Below are positions 56,276 through 64,000 of a stretch of DNA of 64,000 nucleotides, in pieces. The position numbers and the translations under genes are program-made. The notes under the pieces were generated by a model. The model saw only the letters and a list, made by a program, of their open reading frames with translations. It was not told where the DNA came from and did not search any database. Every line of letters starts with the position of its first letter. The first letter of the stretch is position 1. This DNA comes from Janthinobacterium fluminis (GTDB lineage: Bacteria; Pseudomonadota; Gammaproteobacteria; Burkholderiales; Burkholderiaceae_D), in NCBI RefSeq assembly GCF_028595325.1, contig NZ_JAQQXR010000004.1, positions 434,001-498,000 of the forward strand, in the 5' to 3' direction.

Positions 56276-57484
56276 TTAGGTGGCGATGCTTTGCGCCCAG
56301 GCCAGCGCCGAGAGGTGGGCTTTGTTGACGTCGAGGGGGCTGAGTTTGAGTCCCGCCGCCAGCGAGGCGACGAGGTTGGTGTTGAGTTCGCACGCTTCGG
56401 CCAGCGCCAGGTAGGGGCCGTATTTGCCGCCCCGCGTGAGCAGGGCGTCGACGACGTCGGCCGGCAGGACGATGCTGTCGAGGACTTCTTTCATCGGCAG
56501 GCCCAGCAGCCGGTCCAGCAGCGAGAACATGCCCGCCACGAAGAGGTTTTCCGCTTCGACTTTGCCCAGCGCCGCCATGCCCAGCAGTTCGGCCAGGCGG
56601 CCGCGCACCACCGCCGTTTCCATCAGCACGGGCGAGTAGCCGCTGGCGCTGGCCGTCGCCAGCAGCAGCGTCAGCCAGCGGTATAGCGGCGCGTAGCCCA
56701 GCAGGGCCAGCGCCTGGCGCAGCGATTGCACTTCGGCGCCCAGGGCGAAGCTGGCCGAGTTGATGAAGCGCAGCAGTTTGTAGGACAGCGCCGCGTCGCG
56801 CTTGAGGGCGTTTTCCAGGTGTTTGATGTCGGCGTTCTGGTTCACCATCTGCATCAGTTGCAGGATGATGGTCTGGGCCGGGTTCATGCCTTTGACGGGC
56901 GGGCCGGGCCGCGGCGTCAGGTGCAGTTTGCCGACGAAGGCGTCCAGGCCCAGCGCGGCGCAGGCGTCGAAGTCGGCCCAGCTGGCCACGGGACGGCCCA
57001 CCATGCGCACGGCCGATTGCTTCAGCGTCGAGAAGACGCGCGCCTGCGCGGCCACGTCGGCGCCCGTGAAGCGCACTTCGACCCAGGAGGCGATGCCGGC
57101 CAGGTTTTTCGTCAGCAGCGAGGCCGACGCTTCGCGCAGGGCGATGCCGACGCCGCCGGCGCGCAGGCCGCGCACGGCCGCCAGCGTGTCGCGGTTGTGC
57201 AGTTCGGCGCTGCGGATGCTCAGTACGGTGAATTCGGGCGGCATGGCGAACAGCGCGTCCGTCGACAGCATGGCCGGCACGGCGTCGAGGAAGAGCAGTT
57301 TGTCGCGCAGCAGCCAGCCGCGCTCGTCGTCGATGAGCTGGCCGGCGACGAAGCCGATCAGCTCTTCCAGCTCGGCGTCGCTGGAGGCGGCCGCGCCGTG
57401 CTGTTGCCACGACAGTTCGTAGCCTATTACCCGCTGCTTGGGGTCGAGCAGCGGTTCGCGGACGATGTAGTTGGTTTGGTGCAT
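56276..57484 (-). CDS. EAL-like/HDOD signal transduction protein
   Basis: A 402-residue YuxH-type protein with a degenerate EAL domain (about 1-195) and a C-terminal HDOD domain (about 200-395, ILQLMQMVNQNADIKHLENALKRDAALSYKLLRFINSASF). The EAL motif reads GYELSW, and the Asp/Glu metal sites of active phosphodiesterases are not evident, so it is probably a c-di-GMP effector or scaffold, not an enzyme. It follows the chemotaxis genes on the same strand, after a strong hairpin. Confidence 0.87.
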   Translation of the reverse strand: MHQTNYIVREPLLDPKQRVIGYELSWQQHGAAASSDAELEELIGFVAGQLIDDERGWLLRDKLLFLDAVPAMLSTDALFAMPPEFTVLSIRSAELHNRDTLAAVRGLRAGGVGIALREASASLLTKNLAGIASWVEVRFTGADVAAQARVFSTLKQSAVRMVGRPVASWADFDACAALGLDAFVGKLHLTPRPGPPVKGMNPAQTIILQLMQMVNQNADIKHLENALKRDAALSYKLLRFINSASFALGAEVQSLRQALALLGYAPLYRWLTLLLATASASGYSPVLMETAVVRGRLAELLGMAALGKVEAENLFVAGMFSLLDRLLGLPMKEVLDSIVLPADVVDALLTRGGKYGPYLALAEACELNTNLVASLAAGLKLSPLDVNKAHLSALAWAQSIAT

Positions 57485-57521
57485 GGCGTGGGCGGGTGTG
57501 GGCTAGCTGACCGGATGGTCC

Positions 57522-57544
57522 GGCTGCCGGCCGCGCCGGCAGCC
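57522..57544 (-). terminator. Hairpin after the cheY/cheZ-remnant unit
   Basis: GGCTGCCGGC and GCCGGCAGCC pair perfectly around a 3-nt loop, 4 nt after the remnant stop codon (57549). There is no T-run. Confidence 0.5.
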
Positions 57545-57548
57545 AGGC

Positions 57549-57635
57549 TTAGAAGCCGAGGCTGTCGAGCGGCGCGCGCGCCATGCGGCCCGGGCGCGCG
57601 CCGGCCGCCGCGCCGCCGCTTTCTTGCGGCAGCAT
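57549..57635 (-). pseudogene. cheZ remnant: 28-codon ORF ending in the CheZ tail
   Basis: One nucleotide after the cheY stop an ATG opens 28 codons ending PLDSLGF-stop. CheZ proteins end in a conserved CheY-binding helix of the type DLLDSLGF, and cheZ normally follows cheY. The rest of CheZ, including the phosphatase residues, is absent. The simplest reading is an internal deletion that left the 3' end. A functional CheY-binding micropeptide is a less likely alternative. Confidence 0.5.
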
Positions 57636-57636
57636 A

Positions 57637-58035
57637 TTAGGCCCCGGCCTTTTCCAGCTTCTCGAAAATCTTGTTGAGCTTTTCGTCCAGCGTCGCCGCC
57701 GTAAACGGTTTCACCACGTAGCCGCTGGCGCCCGCTTGCGCGGCGGCGATGATGTTTTCCTTTTTCGCTTCGGCCGTCACCATCAGCACCGGCAGTTTCG
57801 CCAGCGCCGGGTCGGCGCGTATGTGCTGCAGCATGGTCAGGCCGTCCATATTCGGCATGTTCCAATCCGACACGACGAAGTCGAAGGACTCCGAGCGCAG
57901 CTTGGCCAGCCCCATGACGCCGTCTTCCGCCTCGTCGACATTGGCGTAACCCAGTTCTTTTAACAGATTCCGGACGATGCGGCGCATCGTCGAAAAATCG
58001 TCAACCACTAAAAATTTCATCTTTGGATCAGCCAT
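57637..58035 (-). CDS. cheY: Chemotaxis response regulator CheY
   Basis: Single-domain receiver of 132 residues that, when phosphorylated by CheA, binds the flagellar switch FliM. The acidic pocket is D12/D13 with the phosphorylation site D57 ([12 protein letters not shown]). T87, Y106 and K109 lie at the positions found in E. coli CheY. Last intact gene of the che cluster; dephosphorylation by CheZ seems to have been lost here. Confidence 0.95.
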   Translation of the reverse strand: MADPKMKFLVVDDFSTMRRIVRNLLKELGYANVDEAEDGVMGLAKLRSESFDFVVSDWNMPNMDGLTMLQHIRADPALAKLPVLMVTAEAKKENIIAAAQAGASGYVVKPFTAATLDEKLNKIFEKLEKAGA

Positions 58036-58182
58036 GAATTACTCCGTTGTTTCTCTAGCGGTTTATTGATATTGGCGACATGTATGCCGACACCCAGGTC
58101 GGCACACCGGCAGCAGTTTATAGGATAGCATTTTCGTTGCTTTAAGGCGAACAATGTCGCGTAAAAACGCCGGAAAGCTGAT

Positions 58183-59253
58183 TTACACGCGCAAAGCGCG
58201 CATGCCGTACTTGGCCAGGTAACCGAGCACCATGCCCGGCAGCGCCGTCAGCGCGCCCACCTCGTGGGCGCCGCCCATGGCGATCGCTTCGCGCGGCATG
58301 CCGAACACGACGCAACTGGCCTCGTCCTGGGCGAAATTATACGCCCCCGCCTCTTTCATCTCCAGCATGCCGGCCGCGCCGTCCTTGCCCATGCCCGTCA
58401 GGATGACGCCGACGGCGTTCTTGCCGGCCGCCTGGGCCGCCGAGCGGAACAGCACGTCGACGGAGGGGCGGTGGCGGTTCACCGGCTCGCCCTGGTCGAT
58501 CTTGGTCATGTAGTTGGCGCCGCTGCGCGTCAGTGTCAGGTGCGAGTGGCCAGGCGCGATGTAGGCGTGGCCCGGCAGCACGCGTTCGCCGCCGGCCGCC
58601 TCTTGCACGGAAATCTTGCACAGCGAGTCGAGGCGCCGCGCGAACGAGCGCGTGAAGCCCTCCGGCATGTGCTGGGTGATCAGGATGCCGGGGCAGTCGG
58701 ACGGCATTTGCATGAGGAATTCGCGGATCGCCTCGGTGCCGCCCGTGGAGGCGCCGACGATGATCAGTTTTTCGCTCGACGTCAGCGGGTTGCGCAGGGC
58801 CGGCAGCGGCGCCGCGGCGGCCTCGCCGGCCACCGGCAGCGTGCGGGCGCGGATGCGCGCCTTCGAGGCGGCGCGGATCTTGTCGGCGATCATGTCGGTG
58901 TAGTCGCGCATGCCCGTCTGGATGGAAATCTTCGGCTTCGTCACGAAGTCGACGGCGCCCAGCTCCAGCGCGCGCATGGTGATTTCCGAGCCGCGCTCGG
59001 TCAGCGAGGACACCATCAGCACCGGCATCGGCCGCAGCCGCATCAGCTTTTCGAGGAAGTCCAGGCCGTCCATCTTCGGCATCTCGACGTCCAGGGTCAG
59101 CACGTCCGGGTTGGTCTGCTTGATCAGCTCGCGCGCGACCAGGGGATCGGGGGCCACGCCGACCACTTCCATGTCGGGCTGGCTATTGACGATTTCGCTC
59201 ATCACGCTGCGTATCAGCGCCGAGTCATCCACAATCAAGACTTTGATCTTCAT
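58183..59253 (-). CDS. cheB: Chemotaxis protein-glutamate methylesterase CheB
   Basis: A 356-residue response regulator and methylesterase/glutamine deamidase that demethylates receptors. The receiver domain (about 1-120) has phospho-acceptor D55 in [12 protein letters not shown]. The catalytic domain (about 165-350) shows the triad Ser in GASTGGTEA, His in ITQHMPEGF and Asp in [10 protein letters not shown]. It stands 90 nt from cheD and 147 nt from cheY. Confidence 0.96.
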   Translation of the reverse strand: MKIKVLIVDDSALIRSVMSEIVNSQPDMEVVGVAPDPLVARELIKQTNPDVLTLDVEMPKMDGLDFLEKLMRLRPMPVLMVSSLTERGSEITMRALELGAVDFVTKPKISIQTGMRDYTDMIADKIRAASKARIRARTLPVAGEAAAAPLPALRNPLTSSEKLIIVGASTGGTEAIREFLMQMPSDCPGILITQHMPEGFTRSFARRLDSLCKISVQEAAGGERVLPGHAYIAPGHSHLTLTRSGANYMTKIDQGEPVNRHRPSVDVLFRSAAQAAGKNAVGVILTGMGKDGAAGMLEMKEAGAYNFAQDEASCVVFGMPREAIAMGGAHEVGALTALPGMVLGYLAKYGMRALRV

Positions 59254-59343
59254 ACTTGCTTTCCGGGCCAGGCCCTCTTCAATAATATCGGTTCGGCGCG
59301 CCGCCGCGGCGGCGCGCCCGTGCTACGGCGCCGGCGACGGCGC

Positions 59344-59952
59344 CTAAAACAGTTCCACCTCGCCGCCGACGGGCTGCACCTTGAGGCGGCTGGCGTAGTC
59401 CTGCTCGCGCCTGGCCAGCGTGTCGTTGTGCGACTGCATCAGCTTCTTGACCAGCACCTTGCCCGTGCGCGGGAAGAAATACACCTTGCGCGGGTGGATG
59501 TCGTTCAAGTCCTCAGCCACCACGCGCATCTTCTCGGCGCGCAGGTAGTTCAGCACGAAGGCGGCGTTGCGCTCGCCGACGTTGATCGCCGTGAAGCCGC
59601 GCAGCACGGCGCCGCCGCCGAAGACCTTGGCCTCCATGTTTTCGCGCCGCGCGCCCGCCTTCAGCAAATCGTTGATCAGGATTTCCATCGCATAGGTGCC
59701 GTAGCGCGCCGACGCCGACACGGGGCTGCTGGTGTCGCCGCCGCCGTCGGGCAGCATGAAGTGGTTCATGCCGCCCAGGCCGGTGACGCGGTCGCGGATG
59801 CAGGCCGACACGCAGGAGCCGAGCACCGTGACGATCAGCATGTCCTTATTGGTGAAATAATACTCGCCCGGCAGTATCTTCGCGGCGTCGCAGTCGAAGG
59901 TCCTATCGTAATAGACGTTCGTGGCAAAGTGTTCTTTGGGTTCTAGGCTCAT
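59344..59952 (-). CDS. cheD: Chemoreceptor glutamine deamidase CheD
   Basis: A 202-residue CheD that deamidates receptor glutamines. The catalytic Cys47 in GSCVSACIRD and His64 in GGMNHFMLP are intact. CheC is not present nearby. Located between cheR (9-nt gap) and cheB in the usual order. Confidence 0.94.
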   Translation of the reverse strand: MSLEPKEHFATNVYYDRTFDCDAAKILPGEYYFTNKDMLIVTVLGSCVSACIRDRVTGLGGMNHFMLPDGGGDTSSPVSASARYGTYAMEILINDLLKAGARRENMEAKVFGGGAVLRGFTAINVGERNAAFVLNYLRAEKMRVVAEDLNDIHPRKVYFFPRTGKVLVKKLMQSHNDTLARREQDYASRLKVQPVGGEVELF

Positions 59953-59961
59953 ATAATATTC

Positions 59962-60831
59962 TCATGTTCGGTGCGGGGACGTTTTTGGGGCGCCACCGCG
60001 CTCGTCCAATTCGTACACCGTCTTACCACGCAGCTTCAATGACTCCGACACATACAGGAAATTCTCCGAATGGCCGGCGAACAGCAGCGCGTCCGGCTTC
60101 ATCAAGGGCACAAAGCGGGACAGTATTTTACGCTGTGTTGCCTTATCGAAATAGATCATCACGTTGCGGCAAAAAATGACGTCGAACTGGCCCTGCAGCG
60201 GCCAGCCGTCGGCCAGCAGGTTCAACTGCTTGAAGGTGATCATCTGGCGCAGCTCGGGGCGCACGCGCACCATGCCTTCGCGCTCGCCCTTGCCGCGCAG
60301 GAAGAAGCGCTTGGCGCGCTCCGGCGCCATCTTGTCGAGGCGGTCCAGCGTGTAGACGCCGTTGGCGGCCGTGGCCAGCACATTCGTGTCGATGTCGGTG
60401 GCGATGACGGTCACCGGCGGGCTCAAGGTGTTGAAGGCCTCGCAGGCCGTCATGGCGATCGAGTACGGCTCCTCGCCGGTCGAGCTGGCCGAACACCAGA
60501 TGGTGGCCGGCCCGCCGATTTTCTTCAGGTGCTCGGCCAGCAGCGGGAAGTGGTGCGACTCGCGGAAAAACGAGGTCAGATTGGTCGTCAGCGCGTTGGT
60601 GAACGCCTCCCACTCTTCGCCCAGGCGGCCGGCCTCCAGGTCGTCCAGGTATTTGCCGAACGAGGCGATGCCGGTGGCGCGCAAGCGCCGCGCCAGCCGG
60701 CTGTAGACCATTTCCTGCTTGCTGTCGGCCAGCGCGATACCGGCGCGCTTGTAAATCATTCCCCGGACCCGTTCGAAATCCTTGGCCGTGAACTCAAACT
60801 CTTTGACGGTATCCGTTTTATTTTGCGGCAT
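59962..60831 (-). CDS. cheR: Chemotaxis protein methyltransferase CheR
   Basis: SAM-dependent methyltransferase of 289 residues that methylates receptor glutamates. The N-terminal helical domain is followed by CSASSTGEEPYSIAM (SAM motif), TDIDTNVL and IFCRNVMIYFDKATQ. An EWEEF pentapeptide at the end of the MCP encoded upstream should tether it. Confidence 0.95.
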   Translation of the reverse strand: MPQNKTDTVKEFEFTAKDFERVRGMIYKRAGIALADSKQEMVYSRLARRLRATGIASFGKYLDDLEAGRLGEEWEAFTNALTTNLTSFFRESHHFPLLAEHLKKIGGPATIWCSASSTGEEPYSIAMTACEAFNTLSPPVTVIATDIDTNVLATAANGVYTLDRLDKMAPERAKRFFLRGKGEREGMVRVRPELRQMITFKQLNLLADGWPLQGQFDVIFCRNVMIYFDKATQRKILSRFVPLMKPDALLFAGHSENFLYVSESLKLRGKTVYELDERGGAPKTSPHRT

Positions 60832-60894
60832 CTGTGTTACCTTTTTTCTTAATTAAAACAATGCCTTACAGCGGTTGCCGCCCTAATCCAACGA

Positions 60895-62625
60895 TCAGAA
60901 TTCCTCCCACTCGTCGCCGGCGGCAGCCGCGCTGATCTTCTGCGGCGCGGCGGCCGGCGCGGACGCCGGACGGGCCACGGCCGCGCGGACCGCGGCCGCA
61001 CGCGGCATGGCAGGCCGCGGCGCCGCCTTCACAGCCGCGCGCGGCGCCGCCGCGTGGACGGCCGGGCGCTGCTGCTGGTCGCCGTCGAGCTTGAAGATGC
61101 TGACCGCCTCGGCCAGCTTCTGCGACTGCTCCTGCATGCTTTCGGCGGCCGCCGCGGCCTGCTCCACCAAGGCGGCGTTCTGCTGCGTCATCTCGTCCAT
61201 CTGCGTGATGGCCAGGTTGACTTCCTCGATGCCGTTGCTCTGCTCCTGGGTCGCGGCCGTGATCTCGCCCATGATGTCGGCCACCTGCTTGATCGACGTG
61301 ACGATCAAGTCCATGGTCTGGCCGGCCTCGTCGACCAGCTTGCTGCCGGCGTCGACCTTGTCGACCGAATCGCCGATCAACTCCTTGATTTCCTTGGCCG
61401 CGCCGGCGCTGCGCTGGGCCAGGTTGCGCACCTCGCTGGCGACGACGGCGAAGCCGCGGCCCTGCTCGCCGGCCCGGGCCGCCTCGACGGCCGCGTTCAA
61501 GGCCAAAATATTGGTCTGGAAGGCGATGCCGTCGATGACGCCGATGATGTCGACGATCTTGCGCGAGCTATCCTTGATCGAGCCCATGGTGTTGACCACC
61601 TGGGAGACGACGCTGCCGCCCTTGACGGCCACCGACGAGGCCGACACGGCCAGTTGGTTGGCCTGGCGGGCGTTGTCGGCGTTCTGCTTGACCGTCGAGG
61701 TCAGCTCCTCCATCGAGCTGGCTGTTTCCTCCAGCGAGCTGGCCTGCGACTCCGTGCGCGAGGACAGGTCGGCGTTGCCGGTGGCGATTTCGCGCGAGGC
61801 GACGGTGATCGTCTCGGTGCCGCTGCGCACGTCGCTGACGGTCTTCACCAGGCTCTCGTTCATGTCCCTGAGCGCCTGCAGCAGCGCGCTCGTCTCGTCC
61901 TTGCCGCTGACCTCGACCCGCGACGTCAGCTCGCCGGCGGCGACCTTCTGCGCCACCTCGACGGCGCCCGAGAGCGGGCCGGTGATGCTGCGCGTGATCG
62001 CCATCGCGCAGACGACGCCGATGGCCACGGCGACGCCGCCGAGCACGAACAGCGTCAGCATCAGCCGCGTGTCGCCGGCCACCGAGCCGTCCATGAAGCT
62101 GCGCGAGGCGGCCTGCTGCAAGTCCAGCAGCTTGTTGATCGCCACCAGGGTCTGCTGGCTGAGCGGGTCGATGCGGCTGGCAATCACCTTGGCCGCGCCC
62201 TCGCTGTTAAACGCCAGCACCTGGCCGATCGCCTCCTTGAAGGCGTTGTCGACTTCCTTGTCGAAGGCGGCGATATCGCCGAGCACCTTCTTCTCATTCT
62301 CGTTCAAGCCCAGCGACTGCAGCTTGTCGCGCGCCGCGTCGTAGCGCTTGCGCTGCTCCTTGACCTTGGCCTCTTCCTTTTGCATCAGGCTGACGTCGGA
62401 CTGCAAGCCGATGTTGCGCATGGCGATGCCGGTTTCCAGCATGGCGCTCTTCATCGCCGCCGCCTGGGTGTTTTTTGCGCCGGCCAGTTCCACGCCGCTC
62501 ACCAGCTCGGCCTTGTTGCGGTAGTTCAAAAAATTGGCCGTCAACACCATCGCGACAAGAATTGTCAGGATAATCCCAAAGCCGATACCCAGACGTGTGC
62601 CTATTTTGAAGTCGCGTAAATTCAT
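60895..62625 (-). CDS. Methyl-accepting chemotaxis protein
   Basis: A 576-residue transmembrane receptor. TM1 is near 11-30 and TM2 near 190-212, flanking a four-helix periplasmic ligand domain. A HAMP domain follows (about 213-265) and then the signalling domain with the hairpin tip IGVIDGIAFQTNILALNAAVEAARAGEQGRGFAVVA. The last residues, DEWEEF, match the xWxxF CheR/CheB-tethering pentapeptide, at the end of a flexible Ala/Pro-rich arm. Ligand unknown. Confidence 0.93.
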   Translation of the reverse strand: MNLRDFKIGTRLGIGFGIILTILVAMVLTANFLNYRNKAELVSGVELAGAKNTQAAAMKSAMLETGIAMRNIGLQSDVSLMQKEEAKVKEQRKRYDAARDKLQSLGLNENEKKVLGDIAAFDKEVDNAFKEAIGQVLAFNSEGAAKVIASRIDPLSQQTLVAINKLLDLQQAASRSFMDGSVAGDTRLMLTLFVLGGVAVAIGVVCAMAITRSITGPLSGAVEVAQKVAAGELTSRVEVSGKDETSALLQALRDMNESLVKTVSDVRSGTETITVASREIATGNADLSSRTESQASSLEETASSMEELTSTVKQNADNARQANQLAVSASSVAVKGGSVVSQVVNTMGSIKDSSRKIVDIIGVIDGIAFQTNILALNAAVEAARAGEQGRGFAVVASEVRNLAQRSAGAAKEIKELIGDSVDKVDAGSKLVDEAGQTMDLIVTSIKQVADIMGEITAATQEQSNGIEEVNLAITQMDEMTQQNAALVEQAAAAAESMQEQSQKLAEAVSIFKLDGDQQQRPAVHAAAPRAAVKAAPRPAMPRAAAVRAAVARPASAPAAAPQKISAAAAGDEWEEF

Positions 62626-62832
62626 TTATGTCTCCGTAGAATACCACCCGCTCATCTCATGCCGGCGCGCGCCTGGCGCGCCGGGCAATACCTGTTTGGC
62701 CTGGCCTCTGCGGACCTTGGGCCGGCTACCGCCCCGTTGGGCGCGGAGGTAGCCGTAGAGCAATACCACTACATTACACCACTCCGCCACACTGTAGTGC
62801 GGCGTTCTGCAACAACAAGGCGCCGGCGTGGT
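62626..62832. other. Intergenic gap with two strong hairpins (no gene)
   Basis: Between cheW and the receptor gene, GC-rich inverted repeats occur at about 62663-62687 (GCCGGCGCGC/GCGCGCCGGG type) and about 62721-62755 (CCGGCTACC/GGTAGCCG type). They could attenuate or stabilise the polycistronic mRNA. No ORF or promoter is evident. Confidence 0.4.
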
Positions 62833-63336
62833 TTATGCGGCCAGCTTGTCGATCAGACCCATTTCACCACTTGACATCAGCTTGTCGATGTCGACCAAAA
62901 TCAGCATGCGCGCGTCGATCGTGCCCAGGCCGATCATGTAGTCGGTGCTGAAGGCGTTGCCCATCTCGGGGGCCGGCTTGACCTGGTCCGGCGTCAGCGT
63001 GGTGACGTCGGAAACGCTGTCGACGACCATGCCGACGATGCGCCCGCCGATGTTGAGGATGATGACGACGGTGAACTGGTCGTAGACGGGCGTGCCGAGA
63101 TTGAACTTGATGCGCATGTCGACGACGGGGATGATGATGCCGCGCAGGTTGATGACGCCCTTGATGAACTCGGGCGCGTTGGCGATGCGCGTGACCGCCT
63201 CGTAGCCGCGGATTTCCTGCACCTTCAGGATGTCGATGCCGTATTCCTCGGAGCCGAGCGTGAAGGCGAGAAATTCATGGCCGGCGATGTCCTTGCCGTC
63301 GGCCAGTTTGAGTCCGGAAGTTTGCTGTTCTGACAT
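62833..63336 (-). CDS. cheW: Chemotaxis coupling protein CheW
   Basis: A 167-residue adaptor linking receptors to CheA. It has the double beta-barrel fold and family motifs [32 protein letters not shown] and VDSVSDV. I chose the ATG at 63336 (MSEQQTSG) because AGGA lies about 8 nt upstream; an alternative in-frame start lies at 63360. It is 20 nt after the cheA stop. Confidence 0.94.
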   Translation of the reverse strand: MSEQQTSGLKLADGKDIAGHEFLAFTLGSEEYGIDILKVQEIRGYEAVTRIANAPEFIKGVINLRGIIIPVVDMRIKFNLGTPVYDQFTVVIILNIGGRIVGMVVDSVSDVTTLTPDQVKPAPEMGNAFSTDYMIGLGTIDARMLILVDIDKLMSSGEMGLIDKLAA

Positions 63337-63356
63337 GATGGGGTTCCTATCTGAAT

Positions 63357-64000
63357 TCACGAGAAAATGGATTCGTCGGCGAGCTGCCGGGACGAACGGA
63401 TGAGCGCGGTGACGTCGAGGATCAGCGACACGCCGCCGTCGCCCAGGATAGTCGCGCCGGAAATACCAACCACCTTACGATAATTCGACTCCAGATTCTT
63501 GACGACCACCTGCTGCTGGCCGACCAGGTCGTCGACGAACAGCGCCGCCTTGCGCCCCTCCGTTTCGAGGATCACGCAGATGCCCTGGGACGGGTCGGTG
63601 AAGCGCGGCGCGATGTCGAACATCTGGTACAGCGGGATCAGGGGCAGGTATTCGCCGCGCACCTTGACGACCCGGCCCTTGCCGCTGATTTCCTTGACGT
63701 CCTCGGGCGCCGGCTGCAGCGACTCGATGACATAGCCGAGCGGCAGGATGTAGACTTCCTCGCCGACGCGGATCGACATGCCGTCGAGGATAGCCAGCGT
63801 CAGCGGCAGCGAGATCGAGATGGTGGTGCCGAAGCCCTTGGCCGAGCGGATGTCGACGCTGCCGCCCATGGCGCCGATGTTGCGCTTGACGACGTCCATG
63901 CCGACGCCGCGGCCGGACACGTCGGTGACCGCCTCGGCCGTCGAGAAGCCCGGCGCGAAGATCAGTTGCCAGACCTCGGCGTCGCTCATGCTGTCGGCGA
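63357..64000 (-). CDS. cheA: Chemotaxis histidine kinase CheA, C-terminal part (cut by window edge)
   Basis: The last ~214 residues of CheA. They include the end of the ATP-binding domain ([14 protein letters not shown]2 box, then [16 protein letters not shown]) and the whole CheW-like P5 domain. The protein continues beyond the right edge. It is transcribed before cheW and leads the chemotaxis operon in this window. Confidence 0.95.
   Translation of the reverse strand, partial: ADSMSDAEVWQLIFAPGFSTAEAVTDVSGRGVGMDVVKRNIGAMGGSVDIRSAKGFGTTISISLPLTLAILDGMSIRVGEEVYILPLGYVIESLQPAPEDVKEISGKGRVVKVRGEYLPLIPLYQMFDIAPRFTDPSQGICVILETEGRKAALFVDDLVGQQQVVVKNLESNYRKVVGISGATILGDGGVSLILDVTALIRSSRQLADESIFS

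Overview
The window is about 64 kb of GC-rich bacterial chromosome. Gene content and order point to a betaproteobacterium of the Oxalobacteraceae (Massilia, Duganella or Janthinobacterium type). The pointers are EF-P with Arg32 next to EarP, the DUF3460-scpA-panC order, lysR divergent from lysA, and the gltX/tRNA-Glu-tRNA-Ala array. The genus is inferred from proteins I recognise; no database search was made. Most of the sequence is core genome, with several small accessory islets.

Layout. 1-10.7 kb, all minus strand: 5' part of clpB behind a heat-shock promoter; an overlapping DUF349-moaE-crcB operon; a hemerythrin-like protein; a PatZ-type acyl-CoA synthetase/acetyltransferase; and an HNH nuclease / YcaQ-type glycosylase / DUF2804 operon. 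10.9-22.6 kb, mostly plus strand: a PAS-GGDEF diguanylate cyclase, sbcDC, several small unknowns, a SprA-like protein and a methyltransferase. 22.7 kb: initiator tRNA, followed by a lower-GC stretch with a few unknown or broken genes. 24.5-28.6 kb: a lipoprotein acylase and a Tat-exported phosphoesterase. 28.7-31.4 kb: a candidate structured RNA, a 77-aa protein, dbpA and aqpZ. 31.8-35.6 kb: a large GGDEF-EAL protein with an unusual zinc-binding tail. 35.7-38.9 kb: an Ivy lysozyme inhibitor, a Tat amidase, and an mqsRA toxin-antitoxin pair between two near-identical palindromic repeats. 38.9-40.8 kb: efp and earP. 40.9-46.3 kb: five tRNA-Glu and three tRNA-Ala genes downstream of gltX, interrupted by a three-gene islet with a PoNi-like immunity protein. 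46.3-56.1 kb: lysR/lysA, DUF4399, apbC, metG, a GNAT enzyme, an EamA transporter, DUF3460, scpA and panC. 56.3-64.0 kb, minus strand: a chemotaxis operon read cheA-cheW-mcp-cheR-cheD-cheB-cheY, then what looks like only the last residues of cheZ, then an EAL/HDOD protein.

Functional themes are c-di-GMP and chemotaxis signalling (two GGDEF proteins, one HDOD protein, the che cluster), translation (tRNAs, gltX, metG, efp/earP, dbpA) and DNA repair (sbcCD, YcaQ-like).

The less ordinary signals are: REP-like palindromes sharing a GGGG(A/T)C start, two of which bracket mqsRA; an MqsR with Cys at the catalytic Tyr81 position; a cheZ remnant keeping the CheY-binding tail; a CZB-like domain with His in place of its Cys ligand; a PoNi-like gene inside a tRNA array; and an unassigned multi-hairpin RNA candidate upstream of dbpA.
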